This document shows positions 34,129 to 47,100 of a DNA stretch of 60,000 nucleotides, piece after piece (the first letter of the stretch is position 1; each line of letters opens with the position of its first letter). This stretch comes from Gnetum montanum. Taxonomy: Eukaryota; Streptophyta; Gnetopsida; Gnetales; Gnetaceae. The stretch spans positions 804,009-864,008 of the forward strand of contig MNCI01033474.1 in assembly GCA_015680685.1 (NCBI GenBank). The letters run 5' to 3'. A model generated the notes under the pieces. It was not told the DNA's origin. It searched no databases and saw only the letters and a list, made by a program, of their open reading frames with translations. Position numbers and translations under genes: made by a program.

Positions 34129-37100
34129 TTATTGTAATAGTTTTTTGATTTTCTTCTTTTTAATGTTGGGAGATATGTCAACGGGTACGATTCTATATTC
34201 AGCGTCCCCTTCACTAATTATGTTAAACAGTAATTCAGCCCAAGGGATGTCTGATGGAATGGTCTCCGTGTCGGTGTTTTCAGATGTTTCGATAATTGGC
34301 GGGGGTTCTATGTTATTTTCCATTTGAGAAGTTGTATGTACAGCGTCAAACGCGAGTGTTTCTGTTTTAGGAGGCTTTTGTTCTATGTTCGACGACTTAT
34401 TGCTTATCAGTGGGTGCATATTTTTATCGTTTTGTTTAGGCTCTTCAAGTTCAACTTCTGAGCCTTGGTCCATGTCCATGTGTGACAAGATAATAGGTGT
34501 AGCGACTTCCCCGTGTATAATGATTTCACCGCCTTCATAAGGTAGGTGAATCTCCTGGTGTATAGGGGAGGAGACAACTCTCAGTTGGGCCAACCAGGGT
34601 CTTCCCAATATTAGGTTGAATCCTAGCGTCTCATCGACTACTAGGAAGTTGGCAGATGTAGGAAACTGGTCTCCTACTATGAAATCTAAGGTTATTGTGT
34701 CTTTTACCATTACGCATGACTCACTGAATGACTTTAAACATGTAGTCGCGGCTGGTTTAATTAATTCGGTAAGCCCTAATTGTTCAACGATGGGATATGG
34801 TACAACATTTGTTGCGGCTCCATCGTCTACGTGAACCCTATGTATCTTGAACTGGTTGATACGTATCGTTATGAACATAGGAGCTGTTGTTATTTTCCCT
34901 GTTTTCTTATCCACCTTAATGTTGTCATCATGGAAGCTCAAGGGTTTAGGAGTGGTCCTGTGAGACAAGTACATTACCGCATGGATGGCGGGCTCGTTCG
35001 GGGGCAAGTCTTCGCTTACCGGGATCAACGTTAACATGCGTACTAGAGCTTCTCGATGTGTTTGAGATGTTATCACCAAGTCATACAAGCTCAACGAAGT
35101 GTTCTTTTGCTTCAATTCTTGGGTCACTTGTGTCAAGGCCGTTGCCAAATCTTTACTGTTTGGAGCGTTTTTATCAATGGTAACTGGGTCCATTGGACCC
35201 AACAGTTTTATCTCATGTTTTGTTGGTTTGTCATTTTTGTTCGAAGCTATGGTTTTAAGCGATTCATGTTTTTCAGATGATTTGTGTTCACTACCCACAT
35301 CTGATTGGTTGTTAGGGGATGACATAGGCACAGAGTTAAGTGGGATGGGCTTAGGTGTCCCCAGAGCTAAACGTTGGCGTTCTTTCTCCATCCGTTCACA
35401 TGTAAGCCTATCTGCTAGGCGTTCTCGTGTGTGGCGTGGAGGTGGGGTTGGTCTTAGAGCCTCGGGCTATCCTGGGACTTGCACCACATATGGAGCTGGG
35501 CGGGGTTGCAGTTGTGCCATTGGATGTGACTGGTTAGAAGGTTGGCCAGGGACCCTAATGACGTAGGGGCTGGGCTGGGCTGGCGCTCGTCAGATGGATA
35601 TTTGGTAGTCATTAGGAGTTTCGGGTATCCTAATGACATACAGAGTTGTTTTTGGTGGAGGTTGGACCTCCGCTGTTGCAACCGCAGGTGGTACTCAGAC
35701 TACGAAAGGGGTAGGCCAAGTATGAGGGGTTGACGTATTTGAGGGGACAACGGGAGGGACATGTACTACATACGGTTTGTCCCATGTCATGGTGTTAGGC
35801 GTAGGCGTGGACACAGTGGGGGGAATTTGAACTACGAATGGCCTATTATGTGTTTCCTGTTTATACTGGGGATAGACAATGTTAATGTGTGGTGCTTCGG
35901 AGTCATCATCAAGGTAGATTGTATTAATGACATAGGGCGCCTCCTTGGTGTTCAGGGGGTCTTTGTACACCCCCATAGCTTGATTCTGCGGTTGGACCAG
36001 GTTGGCCTCGTCAAAAGGGATTTGGCCTTCATTGATCATCCGCTGAATATCTTGTTTTAAGGTGAAACAGTAGTCCATACCATGTCCATTTCGCTGATGG
36101 TAGTCGCAAAAGTGATCCATTTTGAAGCCTTTGGGTACAGGGGGCTCATCCGACGTTGCTAAACTTGGGTTCTGAATGAGTTGGCAGAACCGGTCATGTC
36201 TCTGGATGGCCGCAGGGGACAATTGTTTATGTTTTATTAGCCTAGGCTTTAGGAGTTGATCAAAGAGCTGGGAAGGCTTCATTGACAGAGGCATGTATTA
36301 CGAGGGTTCTTTCCTCTCGAAGTTTCGCATGTGGGTCATTGTTGGGTTTTGCGATGATGATGACTCTGGCGTGGCTGTGGGAGTTGGTTTATTGTAGTTA
36401 GTAGGGGCTGCAGGGGGTTTGTTTTGTTGTTGCGCCCCCGCTATCGTCGCTATAGTGGCCTTATCCTTCTCTTTATCTTTTTTGGCATGTTGATTCTTAA
36501 AGGCTAGATATGCAGGGTCATGGCTGTTTTGGGCCGCTTCTATGTTTTTAATTTGAATAAAAGCTTGGTTAAGATCACGCGCGTTAAGGTAATACAGCTT
36601 GGAATTAAAGAAATCATTAACAGCTCCCTTGAAAATTGTGAGCAAGTATGTTTGGGATATCGACTCGTGCAACTCGTTGAGGGAGGCGCTCCACCTCTGA
36701 ATAAATTTCTGTACAAGTTCAAGGGGTGCTTGCTTGACCTGTATGAGGATGTCCAGGGTGGCCTTGGGTTTCAGGTTGTACTTGAACCAAGTTACGAACT
36801 GGTGTAATAAGTCTTCCAAGGAGAAGATGGAATTCCTTGGCAGGGCCTGATACCAGTCAAGTGTCCTCCCTGTGAGAGACATGGGGAACGCTCAGAGAAT
36901 GGAATGGGGCCATGCCTAGAGCAGCGCGCACTCTAGACTAAACGTTATCAAGTGTGCATTGAGGTCTGTCTCCCCATTGTACTTTGTTAGTATTGGTAAG
37001 GACACGCCCTTGGGCAAGGTTAAGGGTGGGACAGATGAGCTGATGGGGTCATCTTGATAGAAGTCCACTACCTTCAGCTCCCCGTCAACGGCTGTGTTGA

Positions 37101-38226
37101 GGCGTTTTATCTCGTCAGCTAATTCTTGCATCATTTTCTTGGCATCTGCCCAATCTTGGGCACTCAGTAACATGGTGACTTGAGGTTGTGCTATATTATA
37201 CAGGTTAGACTGTTGAACAGTGGGTTGAAAGGCCGAAAGTTGTGCGACCGGGGGTTGCACTTATGGCACGTGATAGGGGAAAGGCTATGGTTGCTGGGGT
37301 TGCTGTTGTGCTGGGGGAACGTTGGCTGATTGAACCATATGGGGTGGTATGTTATAGTGAGGAGGTTGGTGTTGTTGTGGTTGAGTGCCCATGGTTACCT
37401 GTTGTGCAGCTACGTTTTGTGGAGGGACCCCCTGTTGGGTTACGGCGGTAGAAGGGGCTGTATGCGTTTGAATGTGCGGGATGTAGTGAGCGGATGTGGG
37501 TGTCGGTATTACGTGTGGCATCCCTATCACCCGGGGTGGGAATGTCACTCCCACGCTATCGTGAGGGGGTGGTGCTTGTGACGATGGGCTGGCTATTCCA
37601 TCAGGGATGATGCCGAGAGAGAGCATGGTGAATTGCGGATCAGTTGGAGGTGGCACATGAGCAAATGAGGATGTGTGCGATGGAGGCATTTGTGTGTGAG
37701 TTAATCTGAGGGGTTGGAGGGGCATGATCTCCCCTGTAATGGGATGAAAAATGGGATTAACGTGTGCTTGCGGGCTCAGAGTGTGGTAAGAATCCTCGTG
37801 TTCAGATTGAGCTGCGAATTCGTCCTCCTCCTCTAGTTGGGACTCTAGTGCAGGCTGATCCAAGGAGTGTCTCCTTTGTAGGAGGCGCTGTGTGACGAGC
37901 TCCGAATACTGCTCGGGAATAGGGATGACATCATACGGTGAGGGGATGAACTCGGGTCCCCCTTTGTAAAAGAGTTCGAACTGCCTCTTTACCTCCAGTT
38001 CGGCTCAATCTACAGCCAATCCAACTTGTATTTTAATGCATATAAAATTATACTGATCCTGAGTTATGATGTTGGAGGCCGGGTCTCTCCCTTGCAACCT
38101 TAGGGACCGACGGGGTCCCGTGGTGGGTTGTACCCCCAGGTGTTGCGTGACAAGCTGTTGGACAACCATGGCATCCACGACATCGGTTACTTGAGCTATT
38201 ACAGCGGTAGGATTCACGGGGTTCAT
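34129..38226 (-). pseudogene. Element C gag-protease
   Basis: One reading frame of about 1366 codons from ATG 38226 to the stop at 34129, without frameshift but with about seven stops (for example TGA 38005, TAG 37285, TAG 36916, TAA 36298, TGA 35695). Order: N-terminal RRSLRLQGRDP and DQYNFICIKIQ; EFIPSPYDVIPIPEQY; a long Pro/Gln/His-rich stretch; gag core VVDFYQDDPISSSVPP, GRTLDWYQALP, KGAVNDFFNSKLYYL; knuckle CDYHQRNGHGMDYC (C-x2-H-x4-H-x4-C) near 36100; repeated PYVV-VPP motifs; then protease with VHVDDGAATNVVPYP and NLILGRPWLAQL at 34540-34900. Roles: capsid, nucleocapsid and polyprotein processing. At least two stops are CpG changes (CGA to TGA), and others are CAG to TAG. Confidence 0.93.
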
Positions 38227-38469
38227 GATGAATTGTTAAGGGTATGACACGAGGTAAACGAGCGAAATTAGTGTACTTGGTACAACGTAAACTAAGGGAT
38301 AAAGTGCAGCGTATACGCTTCAACGCTCAGCGTATAGCGTCAGTGTAGACAGCGTATAGCGTAAGGGTGCAGCGTATACGCTAGGCAGTGTATATAGCTT
38401 CAGTGTAAGACAAAGCACAATGTAAACAAAGGACAATGTAAACGGAGTACAGCATAAACAGGATAGAGC

Positions 38470-38720
38470 GTAAAATAGAGTAAGGCATAAATAAAGTACA
38501 GCGTAAAACAAGACATCGTAAAACAGAGTTCAGCGTAAAACAGGCACAGCGTACACAGAGTACAATGTAAAATAGAGTTCGGTGTAAAACAGGCACAGCG
38601 TACATAGAGTACAGCATAAAACAGAGTTCGGCATAAAACAGGCACAATGTACACAGAGTACAGTGTAAAACAGAGTTCAACGTAAAATAGGCACAACGTA
38701 AACAGAGTATAGCATAAGGA
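38470..38720. repeat. 49-bp tandem repeat in element C leader
   Basis: Units beginning GAGTTC at 38526, 38575, 38624 and 38673, made of AGCGTAAAAC-like words. It lies between primer-binding site and gag (leader 38227-38945). Cys/Leu-rich frames on the minus strand here arise from the repeat. Confidence 0.85.
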
Positions 38721-38945
38721 ATGCTCAGCGTAGAACAAGGGACAGTGTAAACACTGAACAGCATAGACGCTGGACAGTTCGCAGGATGAGTTTTTAGGCT
38801 AGATTACGTAGATGCTGGGGTTTCTGTGGATAGTCCACGTGAAGTTGGCAGCGTATACGTCGAAAGACTTGTAGAGTTTGAAGTAGGGCAGTGAAAATGC
38901 TGATGAGCATAGACGCTGGTAGGTTTGCAAGCGAGTTTTTTTAGG

Positions 38946-38966
38946 AGGCCCTCCTTCTAGCGCCAA
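38946..38966 (-). other. Element C primer-binding site
   Basis: Minus-strand TTGGCGCTAGAAGGAGGGCC a few bases inside the 5' LTR end at 38971. Same site as in B, D and E. Confidence 0.78.
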
Positions 38967-38970
38967 TTTA

Positions 38971-40099
38971 TGTACCGCCTGAAATCGTCGATCACCGGTT
39001 GGAAGGAAACAACGACCATGGGATCGCAGGACGTGCACAGAAGACCCTGCCTTCGCCTGAGGACGAGCTGGAATGCAAAAAGGTAGAGTACCTTGGGTGG
39101 TCCGCACGCAGATCAGACAAGGACTTACCCACACGTATACCAAAATGCTATACACTGGGTTATGCGTAAATGGTGTAAATGGGCATAAACAAGAGCGTAA
39201 ACGGCGTAGCAGATATGAACAGGGCGTAAACGTAAACGAGCGTAACAGAAAATGTGCAAGCAATTAGCGTAAACTGTAAATAATGGTATTATAGAGTCAG
39301 AATACAGTGCACCGGTCTAACGCAGTTGCGATGAACACAAGGCAGACGAAAAGCCCCGATGGATGCAGGGATGACTCGATGGGTTTGCATGGTAGGGGGA
39401 GCATAGAGACTGTGCACGGTGTACAGGGCTTTCCAGTGTAAGAGGGTTTCAACTCTGGTGCGTAGCGTAAATATCTCTGATCTGCTCTAGGATTTTGCCA
39501 ACCATCCTGGGTGAAGTGGAAAATTGGGATTTTTATACTAGTTGTTACGCTAGACTCGGGTTAGGAGACACGTGGCGCATTGACCGGGTGCATAGAATTT
39601 ACAAATATATAACATATTACATCTACAGGGCGTATACGCTACATCAGGCCAGCGTAGACGCTGGGCGTATATGTTGGATGTGCTGGGCGTGTGTGAACTT
39701 GGGTGGAGATGCCATGGACGCTAGGCGTACACGCTGAGCGTACATGCCGACAATGACTCGGCGTATACACTGGGTGTGTACACTGATGGTTGTTGACTTG
39801 CTTCAATTCTTGCTCTTTGGTGCTGTCTTCATTCTGTCATTGAGACTCCATCGTCGAGTGTGTGCATCTGTGGTACCAAGGGTACAAGTGGGGCGTGTAC
39901 ATCGGGTGTGTGAGCCGGATGTCCACGTTGGGCGTATAAGCTGGGCATATACCCTGGTACTGCACACTTAGTGAAAATTAAGCCTCTTGATTCTCAAAGT
40001 TACAATGTACGACACTGAATGTAGCCATGGCCGTTCATGGGTCCCAGGGACCTACTTCTTGCTGGGGAAGTACCAAGCTCGAAATTTTGTAGTGTTTTA
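38971..40099 (-). mobile_element. Element C 5' LTR
   Basis: 1129 bp, TGTACCGC...GTGTTTTA on the plus strand. The terminal CA has become TA. It is rich in the palindrome GCGTATACGC. In the first 320 bp it differs from the 3' LTR at about 38 positions by eye, nearly all transitions. Confidence 0.93.
39529..39538 (-). promoter_or_regulatory. Probable TATA box of element C 5' LTR
   Basis: Minus-strand GTATAAAAATCCC. The corresponding place in the 3' LTR reads GTTATAAAAACCCC (near 21770). Suitable for starting genomic RNA toward gag. Confidence 0.5.
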
Positions 40100-40104
40100 C
40101 CTAC
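40100..40104. other. Target-site duplication of element C, right copy
   Basis: CCTAC, identical to 21207-21211. Confidence 0.93.
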
Positions 40105-43100
40105 CATGTATGACATTATCCCCCTGACCGAACATTATCATGAACTTCTATCCCAACTTGTTATGGCTAGGAGTTAGACTACATGGTCCATTCTAGAACC
40201 TCAAAATGGGGAGGAAGAGGAAGATGAATTCGCAGCTCAGTCTGAACATGCGGATTCATACCATACCCTCAGCTCCCATACATACATAAATCCCCTATTT
40301 CCTCTCATCGAAGAAACTGCCCATCTCAATTTAGTCATGACCACCCAAACCCATATTCCTATCATCCCACAAGCCACTACGTAATCCTTAGTCTTGCAAG
40401 TACAAATACCATCCCAAAATAACATGGGGGTAGTCTCATCACCACGTGTAATCAGTATTCCATCGGTGGTACCTTTGTCCACCGCACCCCATTGCATCCC
40501 CCAAGTGCAACCTCATACCACACCTATAACCCGCTTGGTGCAAAATCTGGTGCAAACCTTATCGTCATAGCCCATTGTAAGGCAACAGATCATAACCACC
40601 GTTCAATCACAGTGATTTGTTCAACAACCCACTGCTAGTCAGTGGATTATGCTTATTGCACAACACGATCAATCTGCGTTATACGGTGTACAACCCTTAG
40701 CCACATCCACCACGCATGTCCTACAGATAAACGCACAATACCCTTACAATCTCCATCCTACACATCCAGCGACGACAAATTTCTCTGCTCAACCTAGCGG
40801 GTGGTGGTTTTCACAGGCAGCTCCGTCTGCGGGGATAGTCCCCATAGCACCACTTGTTAGTCAAGCCATCACTCCATTCCCATTGCTTGACACTACTCTT
40901 TCAGTCCAACCCCCTGCTCCTTCTACGTAGACTTCTTCATCAACAAGCTTGGATCAAGCTTTTTCGCTTATTCAAACCCTCACTGATGAAGTTAAGCGCC
41001 TTAAAGCTGCTGGCTCTGATACGATACAAATCATGGATTTCTACCATGATGATCCCATCAGCTCGACAATTCCTATGCTGTCGTTGCCTCTAGGGATGTC
41101 GTTGCCTCATTTTACTAAATATAATGGGGAAGGAGATCCTAATGCTCATCTTGTTACCTTCAGGTCTGAATCCTTGTTATTGCAGCAATGGCTTCATATG
41201 ATTATCTGTATCTTTGCAATGTCTCTGGCAGGTAAAGCCTTGGATTGGTATCGAGCACTCCCTTGCTCTTCCATCTAACCTTTGGAAGAACTTATAACAC
41301 AATTCGTGACTCACTTTAAGTACAATTTAAAGATGGAAGTCACGCTAGATCAACTTATGGGAGTGAAACAAGACTCGCTTGAGCCAGTCCAGAAGTTTAT
41401 ATAGCGATGGAGTGCTACTTTGAATGAAATCTGTGAGCCTATCATGGAAGCCCTTTTGCTGGCTATTTTCAAAAGAGCAGTTAACAACTTCATCAAGTCT
41501 AAATTATATTACCTTGCCCCTCGCTCCTTGAGTCAGGCTTTCGCACAAACCAAGAGCATCCAAGATGCTGCTGAGGCTAGCAAAGACCCAGCGTATGTGG
41601 CTTATAAAAATTCCAACAATAAAGGTAAAGACAAGGGTAAAGAAACAATGACAACAGTAGTTGCGCTCGCTGAGGGCACCAAAAACAAGAATAACAAGAA
41701 GGCACCCACAGCGTCAACCGAGACTATGGCTAGTGCAAGTAGCACCAACCAAGACACACCTGCCCCTAAAAAACCCCCCAGTCAAAACCAAACTTCGAGC
41801 GTAAAGATCTCTCAAAATATACAGACCTGCCTATAAAACATTCAGAACTATTGAAACAATTATTAGGGGTAGGGTATATCCAGAATAAAAAGGTATCTGA
41901 AGAAGCTCTGCAGCGTCACAGGCGTCATTGTGAATTGCTGAAGAATCCTTTGTTAGCCCTACCTAACAAACCACCAGTTCTGAAGTCTTTTAGGCTGGAC
42001 CATTTTTGTGACTACCATCAGTTCTGTGGTCATGATACTAATTACTACTGGGCGTTGAAGGACGACATTCAACGCATGATTGACGGTGGTTCTCTGAAAT
42101 TAGACGCCAGTAGTCCAACATGTCCCAAAAACCAGGCCATGCATGTGTACAAAGACTCACTAAACATGGTGAGTATGGATAGTGAAGGGAAGGTACCGCC
42201 TAAACAACCCTTTGTTTTACGTGTACCTACCAACTCACCCCAGGGGGCAAGTTCTTCACCAGCAGTTAGCGACGTCTCAAGGTCACCCTTTATTATTTAG
42301 ATGTCCTCTCTAGCTATAACTCGGTCTCATGTTAATGATAAAGCCGCGGCCACGCCCGCACCTACTCCTAAGGTGCCTTTTATCCTTAGGGTACCAAAAC
42401 TACTGGCTACCCCTTTTTACGCAGGGGCAAGTTTCTAACCAAAACCATCAACTGCCACCAAATAAAAAAAAGGAAGGAGATGCGTCAATTAATGCCACCA
42501 AAAACCACTCTACGCTAGGCTTCGCTAAGCCCAGGCCCCTGGCCTCTGTCTCTTCACCTGCACCTTATGGGTAGGACAAGGGTACAGAAACACAGCCACC
42601 TCCCCTTAGCAGGAAGAAACACAACCCTCTGACTGACACTATTCCACCTCGGGAGATTCATCTTTTAGGGAAAATGGAAGAACACCGAGGGGACAAGCAA
42701 CCCAGCTGAGAATGGGACCTCCTTGATGTATTTACACAAGTCAAACAGGCTCTAAAATAGAAGAACACGACATTGAGCCTCTATGACTTGCTTATGACAT
42801 CTCAAAAGCACCATGAGGCTATGGTCCATATGCTGACATCCATACCTGTGGATGAAGGCTTACTAGCGGAGGAGGAAGCGATACATGTTGTCATGTTTTC
42901 TCCCACTGTTGAGCGACCCAAACCAACCCCTTTGACCTTTCATGATGAATCTATCAAAGATGATCCTAAGAAAGGTTGAGTGACAACAAAACCCATGTTC
43001 ATCACCATCCGGGTTGGTCAACATCGAATCCAGAGGGTGCACGTTGACGATGGCGCAGCTACGAATGTTATCCCTTATCCTATAGTGGATAAGCTGGGTC

Positions 43101-43612
43101 TGGTCGACCAGATCAGTCCTACGACGACATCATGTCTAAATTCATTCAACGGGGCACAAGTTCAAGTCAAGGGGATGGTGCATATCGAATTTGTGATAGG
43201 AGATCAATTCCCAACAGATGCCACATATATCGTTGTCGAGGAGATGCCCAGTTTCAACCTGATTCTAGGGAGGTTTTGGCTAGCCCAATTGAGGGCAATT
43301 TCGTCACCAATACACCAAGAGATACACCTCCCTTATGCGGGGGGAGAGGTAGTAATACACGGTGATGAAATAACCCCTAGGATTATCAATAACATTTAGG
43401 AAGAACGGGGTTTGGAGATCGAAACGCCCGAAGATCAAACCCATGTCCAAATTCCCGAACAAGTCAAAAAGAATAACAACAGCGAAGCTTGGGCCGACCT
43501 ACCATTTCAGGGAGAGGAGGATGATGTGGAGGAGTTAGGCCATAAATCTCCTCGCCCTTATGCACCACTCAATGTAAAGGCCATTAAGAAACAATTACGG
43601 GCTAGCGATTGA
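40105..43612 (+). pseudogene. Element D gag-protease, 3' portion
   Basis: Continues the gag cut at 21211. MYDIIPLTEHYHELL (40108) leads to a Pro/Gln/Thr-rich stretch, then IMDFYHDDPISSTIP (41030), GKALDWYRALP, RAVNNFIKSKLYYLA, PAYVAYKN and a Lys-rich run. A frameshift near 41770-41800, beside an A6C6 run, leads to frame 1 with the knuckle CDYHQFCGHDTNYY (final Cys replaced). A region with two more frame changes precedes SLYDLLMTSQKHHEA (42773). Protease at 42980-43399 has VHVDDGAATNVIPYP and FNLILGRFWLAQL (usual Pro replaced by Phe). The acidic tail ends RPYAPLNVKAIKKQLRASD at 43612. Stops include TAG at Gln positions. Confidence 0.9.
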
Positions 43613-44120
43613 CCTGAGTGGTATTTATGCGCATCGTTAAATTTTTACTAATTTTTCCACTTATGCTTATCAAATTTGATTGTCAGTTTTCTTTAATATA
43701 CATATATTTATGCTTTCTATTCACTACACTATTTACGTTTCTCATTTTACGCCATTTATGCTTCTTGACTTCTATTAGTCATATTAGCACAATTATGCAG
43801 ATATGTACACTTTTATCAATTACATTCCCTGACGTACGCAGATGGCCCGCAACGGTCTAAAGCTAACTAATTCGTTTGTATCTGACACAAATGCTACGTG
43901 ATGGCCCGCAATGGCCTTAAAATAGCAACTCCATTCTATAGTCATAATAACGCAACCTATCCAAAATCTTTAACAATTCGGTTTATGCCTTGTATAAATA
44001 AAGACATGAAATTAAACACAAAATAAATAAAAAACCATAAAGAAAATCTCATGATTAATCATGCCAAGGTTCATATTGCCATTTTTCAACTTCATAAATA
44101 AAACCATGTGTAAATCAAAA
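43613..44120. repeat. Element D spacer with post-protease hairpin units
   Basis: AT-rich spacer. Units at about 43845-43925 read GGCCCGCAATGGCC followed by ttaaaaTAGCA, GGCC pairing with itself across cgcaat. No gene. Confidence 0.6.
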
Positions 44121-47100
44121 TTACGCATCCCCTCTAGTACCATTATCACTTGTATCCCCTAGGTCTGCCTCTAAGCCTAACAAATCGTCCTCGAGTGGGC
44201 TGTCCCTTTTAGAGGGTATTCCTTCATGAGGAATGTCATCTTTATGGGGTTCTTGCACTAACATTGGTTCCCCAAGAGGACGGTCTACGACATTACGCTC
44301 TCCTTCCTGAACGTGCTCCTCATTCTATCCACCTTCTTCATCCATTCCTTGTACCTATATACAATAAATACATAAGCAAAAGCCATGATAGGATAAATCA
44401 GAAAATTTAAATTCAATAACACTCAAATTTACTAACGATGGTCCTGCATCTGCAGCAAAGGGGCGTTGATCTAAACCGACCCACAGGCATTGCATAATTT
44501 CATCTTTGGTTAACTCAGACCAAACTCTGTTCCCCAGATTAGTTCCAGCCTTCACCTTCCCTTTCTCCACGCTAGTCCATCGGGGTGGTTCAGGGAAGAA
44601 GGTAGGGACTATGGTCTCTTCCCCGGGAAGAGTAATTTCCCTTTCCGGGGACGTGCTTACTATTACCTACTCTTGGAACTTCTCAAAAGCCTTAGATGCA
44701 CCAATGATGTCGAGGAACAATCGCAAGGATTGAGCTTCAATGGAAGAATCTCGATAGTGCTAACGATAAGCGATACTTTCTCGCTTATATAGATGCTTGT
44801 GATCTTTTTGTTTCTGCCCCCACTCTTGGACACTTGCGCAAAAGTCCTTACAGTCCTGGTTCTTCTGGGCCAAGAGCTCTATTTGCATCCTTTGCTCTAC
44901 CAATTCTCGACTGGTTTGTACGCTGTTCTTGACTGCGGTCCAGTAGCGAGCGTAGTCAATGACAGTCGTACACCAATCCTCTTCATCCGTTCCTCGTGCT
45001 TGCAACAATTCACATCACGATCTTAAGTCTCCAACCTCTTTGGTCAGAGACATCCTTTCCTTCTCTGATCTCTACAGCTTCTTCCAGAGGTCTTCATTGA
45101 TGTTTTGACTCTCCCATAAGGAGCAGGTCGAGCGTAACGCAAATTTATGCATTTCCTCATAAATGTTGCGTGGTATGACCACGTCGTCAGATGAAGGCTC
45201 CACAGTGTCCAAGTCAATGGGCTCTGTAGAGTCCCATCGAAGGCGAGCTCTTGATAACAAATATTATCAAATGTAAATAAACATTATAACCTTATAATAA
45301 AATAAGTGTACTATAGCCGTAACATACTAGCCCTAGGATCGACGTGCTCGAGGTGCTTGATCATATCACTGACAATGCCTTCCATGAAGGTAAACTTATC
45401 AGGGAATTCCCCCTACACTCTGCTTACAATGGCGGACGGGGATGCACCTCCTTCATCTGTAGCGTAATTAAGTCAAAATTTCTAGTTATTAACAAAATGC
45501 TTTAAAAATTCTAATACATTGATTACCTCTACCTGTTACAGTGGGGAGTGCGTCAACGTTTTCCACCTCCTCTCTCTCCTCGCGCACAAGGGTCTGTGCG
45601 TCACTTATTCTAATAGTTGGGGCCTCCTCTTCCAAAACCGAGGCCCCTTCCCCACGCCATAATACCACTGCCCTTATTTTAGGGGTCAACCGCTCTATAG
45701 GTCTCCTTGTTTATGCCACAGAACACATCTAAATAATTCATAATACCTTGAATAAAGTTGCGTAATACAATAATTGCCATAACTTTCACTATGTCTTTAC
45801 ACTTACCAGGTGGAGGTTTACTCCACTGAAACCTGACTTGTACAGTTCTACCTATGCCACCTACTGGTTCCACAAGTGCCTCAGTTAGGCGAGGCCTTTT
45901 ATGCTAAACCAAGGCATCTACTATCTCTGCAGCCAAGCGCTTTCTCTGTGACACATCATCGATGTAAGTGGGAAGTGCCCCACCTATGCTATCAGGGCCC
46001 CGCATTCGAGATTCCGCCACATTCCTAGTCGTTATAGACAGCGACTCCCCAATTACCTCCAGAGAATCTTGTGATCGGGTAGTGCCAAAGAGGTGGGAAA
46101 TCCAGGGTTTGGATAATTGGTCTCGGTCTTGTTGCACCTAGCCCGCATTCCTCTGGACCACCAAAAATTCAGCAAAACGTCGGAGGCAAGCTATGAAGAA
46201 GGTGAAGTGCACACTGAAATGAGACTCGAGCTTTTGGCGGAGCCTGATCATTTCAATGCATAACCCTTCAGCAAAATAGCTTGCCCAATCAAATTGGGTC
46301 CCTTCCTCCATCACCTCTCGCATGATACAGGCCTGTTCTATAGTAAATAACTTCCTCTACGAGAGTGTTTTGGGAAAAGCCCAGGCCCGGAAGAGGGGAT
46401 AAATAGTCTTGGCGACCTCTAATTCGATTTTTTCACAAGGGATCCCCTTAGTTTCCTTCTTAGTCCCTAACCACTCCTCCAGCTCTTCATGACATTTGAC
46501 GTTTCTCCTCGATTTTTCCTCTATAGGAAGACTGTCAGAGGGGATGCCAAAGAGGTCAGTAAACAGCTGAGCATCAATATCAAAATATACATGCACGTTA
46601 CACACGTGCGTGAAAAAATGTTCAGCTCCCTCGCTGAAGGAGTTAACCAGGGTTAACATTTCATTTGCTGGGACATCGGGGGTTACGGCCAGGAATAAAT
46701 GCATCAGCCTTGCTTCCCACAGCTTAGTAACCAACGCAACTAGGACCACTGCATGACCGAGCCAGCGTTGTACTTCCTTTACCATAATAGAAGAGGAGGG
46801 TGTTCACCTCACAGCCGGAAATCATGATGGTAATCTCCTAGGATTCCCTGACTGATAACACAAGATGCAAGTCAAGATAGAAAAAACACTGTTACGCAAC
46901 ATTTCAAAACAACAACAAAAAATATATGATATCCTGTAACTAATAATAGCAACGAAACTTTACCAGGTCCAAATTGCAAAGGAAATGGAGGAAGTTTCTT
47001 TTGCACGTCTGCGAGGGTGAGGGACGGGTTCAAAGTCCATTCCTCATGTAACCACCTGAGATTCTGATAACTCTTGAAGGAATCAGCATAACGGGTAGGA

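Larger units (their letters stand above)
21212..40099 (-). mobile_element. Element C: near-complete Tat-type LTR retrotransposon with an antisense gene
   Basis: The element is 18,888 bp including the probable duplication artefact at 30866-33414, so about 17.6 kb in reality. On the minus strand: 5' LTR (40099-38971), primer-binding site, leader with 49-bp repeats, gag-protease (38226-34129), hairpin tract, a plus-strand (antisense) multi-exon gene, hairpin tract, RT-RNase H-RNase H-integrase (27253-23689), hairpin tract, noncoding 3' region, polypurine run AAAGAGGGACC, 3' LTR (22396-21212). Both ends give TGTACCGC and the flanks carry CCTAC. It sits in element D's gag and is the innermost layer. 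All modules of a Tat element are present, each with stops or a frameshift. Confidence 0.95.

Noticed and set aside
38320-38764. Cys/Leu/Tyr-rich minus-strand frames in the C leader
   Set aside because: They are translations of the 49-bp tandem repeat in several frames.
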